Made by a program: the position numbers and the translations under genes. Positions 63,039 to 64,000 of a stretch of 64,000 nucleotides of DNA are shown here, piece by piece (within the stretch, counting starts at the first letter, position 1; every line of letters starts with the position of its first letter). Location of the stretch: NCBI RefSeq assembly GCF_900113605.1, contig NZ_FOPY01000007.1, positions 218,956-282,955 of the forward strand, read 5' to 3'. A model generated the notes under the pieces. The model was not told the origin of the DNA. It did no database searches and saw only the letters and a program-made list of their open reading frames with translations. The stretch is from Modicisalibacter xianhensis (GTDB lineage: Bacteria > Pseudomonadota > Gammaproteobacteria > Pseudomonadales > Halomonadaceae).

Positions 63039-64000
63039 ATGAGTACTCCGATCGCAACCGTTCTTTCCGTTTCCGGCCAGGCCTGGGCTCGCGATGCCGA
63101 CGGCAATCTGCGCCCACTCGAGCCGGGCGACGTCCTGCTCGAGGGCGAGGAGCTCGTCACCGGCGAGAACGGCCGCGTCCGGCTCGATTTCGCCGAGGCC
63201 GAGCCGGTCACCATCGGACCGGAGCAGACCGTTGCCATGCTTGCCGATCTGGATGCGCAAGCGGACGTGCCCACCGATGAGGCAGCGGTACTGGATGACG
63301 ACCTCGAGGCGCTGCTCACCGCCATCGACGAAGGGGAAGGCGACCTGCTGGACGTACTCGACGCGACCGCCGCGGGCCTGGGCGGTGGCGCCGGCGGCGA
63401 AGACGGCGGCCACAGCTTCGTGCAACTGGCACGCATCTCGCTCAGCACCGACTCGCCAAGCTATGCCTACGAACCGGTCGCGTTGGACGAGACGCAAACC
63501 GCGCTGTTCGTTGGCGAAGAGAGTCTGGTGGCGGCTGAGGCTATCACGAATGGCAATGTGGCACCGGTTGCCGTTGATGATGTGATGGAGGGGCTAGAAG
63601 ACGCCCCGTTGTCCGGTAACTTACTGGACAATGATAGCGATCCCGATGGCGACGTTTTGTCCGTAGTCTCGTTTACGGTAGGCGGCGTCAGTTACTCTTC
63701 CGGTGAAACGGCAGTCATCGAAGGCATCGGCAACCTGACGATCGGCAGCGATGGTAGCTACACCTTCACGCCGGAGGCCAACTGGAACGGCAGCGTACCG
63801 GCGGTCAGCTACACGGTGACCGATGGCGAGCTGAGCGACACGGCGACACTTGCTCTCATAGTTCAAGCAGCTAACGATGCGCCGACCCTGACGCCCAACG
63901 TCACACTGGCCGACCAGAGTGGCCAGGACGCGCAGGCCATTACCCCGGTCGATGTCTCCGGCCAGTTCGCTGATGTGGATACCGGCGACAGCCTGACCTT
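63039..64000 (+). CDS. lapA: LapA-like giant surface adhesin, N-terminal part (runs off the window)
   Basis: Open from the ATG at 63039 to the window end (over 320 residues seen). Residues 1-130 form a LapA-type retention module: a beta-rich start (IATVLSVSGQAWARDADG; LLEGEELVTGENGRVRLDF), an acidic helical stretch, then the T110-A-A-G113 site within VLDATAAGLGGG, matching the di-alanine site cut by the LapG protease. From residue about 175 come VCBS/cadherin-like repeats (APVAVDDVMEG; LLDNDSDPDGD; YTFTPEANWNGS). It is a type I secretion substrate of the preceding genes; the RTX export signal would be at the unseen C-terminus. lapD and lapG are not in this window. Confidence 0.88.
   Translation, partial: MSTPIATVLSVSGQAWARDADGNLRPLEPGDVLLEGEELVTGENGRVRLDFAEAEPVTIGPEQTVAMLADLDAQADVPTDEAAVLDDDLEALLTAIDEGEGDLLDVLDATAAGLGGGAGGEDGGHSFVQLARISLSTDSPSYAYEPVALDETQTALFVGEESLVAAEAITNGNVAPVAVDDVMEGLEDAPLSGNLLDNDSDPDGDVLSVVSFTVGGVSYSSGETAVIEGIGNLTIGSDGSYTFTPEANWNGSVPAVSYTVTDGELSDTATLALIVQAANDAPTLTPNVTLADQSGQDAQAITPVDVSGQFADVDTGDSLT

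Noticed and set aside
63621..63866. 81-residue leftward frame within the adhesin gene
   Set aside because: It is antisense to clear cadherin-like repeat coding sequence and has no ribosome site.

Overview
The window is a GC-rich, tightly packed gammaproteobacterial chromosome segment. Gene order (mlaFEDCB-ibaG-murA-hisG-hisD; the whole dcw cluster followed by lpxC, dciA, a SecM-like gene and secA) and protein style point to Halomonadaceae (Halomonas or Chromohalobacter-like). That assignment is inference from gene order and composition, not from a database search. There are about 60 protein genes, one RNase P RNA gene, and no tRNA, rRNA, CRISPR array or intact insertion sequence that I can see.

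Layout. (1) 1-10.6 kb is cell envelope and histidine: the leftward kdsD-kdsC-lptC-lptA-lptB cluster (Kdo precursor synthesis and LPS transport), and the rightward mlaFEDCB phospholipid transporter with ibaG, murA, hisG and hisD. (2) 10.6-19.8 kb holds degS, a Nif3-family gene, zapG, zapE, rplM-rpsI, the cytochrome bc1 genes petABC, and sspA-sspB. (3) 19.9-24.7 kb holds the leftward lpoA-yraN-diaA-dolP operon, then rsmI and rnpB. (4) 24.7-42.3 kb is the division and cell wall cluster rsmH-ftsL-ftsI-murE-murF-mraY-murD-ftsW-murG-murC-ddlB-ftsQ-ftsA-ftsZ-lpxC, with most genes overlapping by a few bases and no mraZ. (5) 42.4-48.4 kb holds dciA, a SecM-like secretion monitor, secA, argJ and a Nudix/ThiE-like fusion. 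(6) 48.6-56 kb is leftward yacG, coaE, pilD, pilC, pilB, then rightward pilA behind a leader of about 400 nt that looks highly structured, then an AT-rich O-oligosaccharyltransferase-like gene. (7) 56.8-64 kb is a type I secretion system (TolC-OmpA fusion, LapB-like ABC exporter, LapC-like adaptor), a LuxR-type regulator and the 5' end of a LapA-like giant adhesin that runs off the window.

Best leads. The gene between lpxC and secA encodes a 115-residue exported peptide ending in an R-G-P-P motif of the ribosome-arrest kind. The mRNA just before those codons is complementary over 11 bp to the secA Shine-Dalgarno region, which is the layout needed for SecM-type control but with a different arrest sequence from E. 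coli. The pilA leader is long, carries several strong hairpins and repeated motifs, and I cannot match it to a known RNA family. PilA ends in a serine and is followed directly by a Wzy_C-type ligase, which suggests C-terminal pilin glycosylation. The adhesin has a LapA retention module with a T-A-A-G site of the kind cut by LapG.
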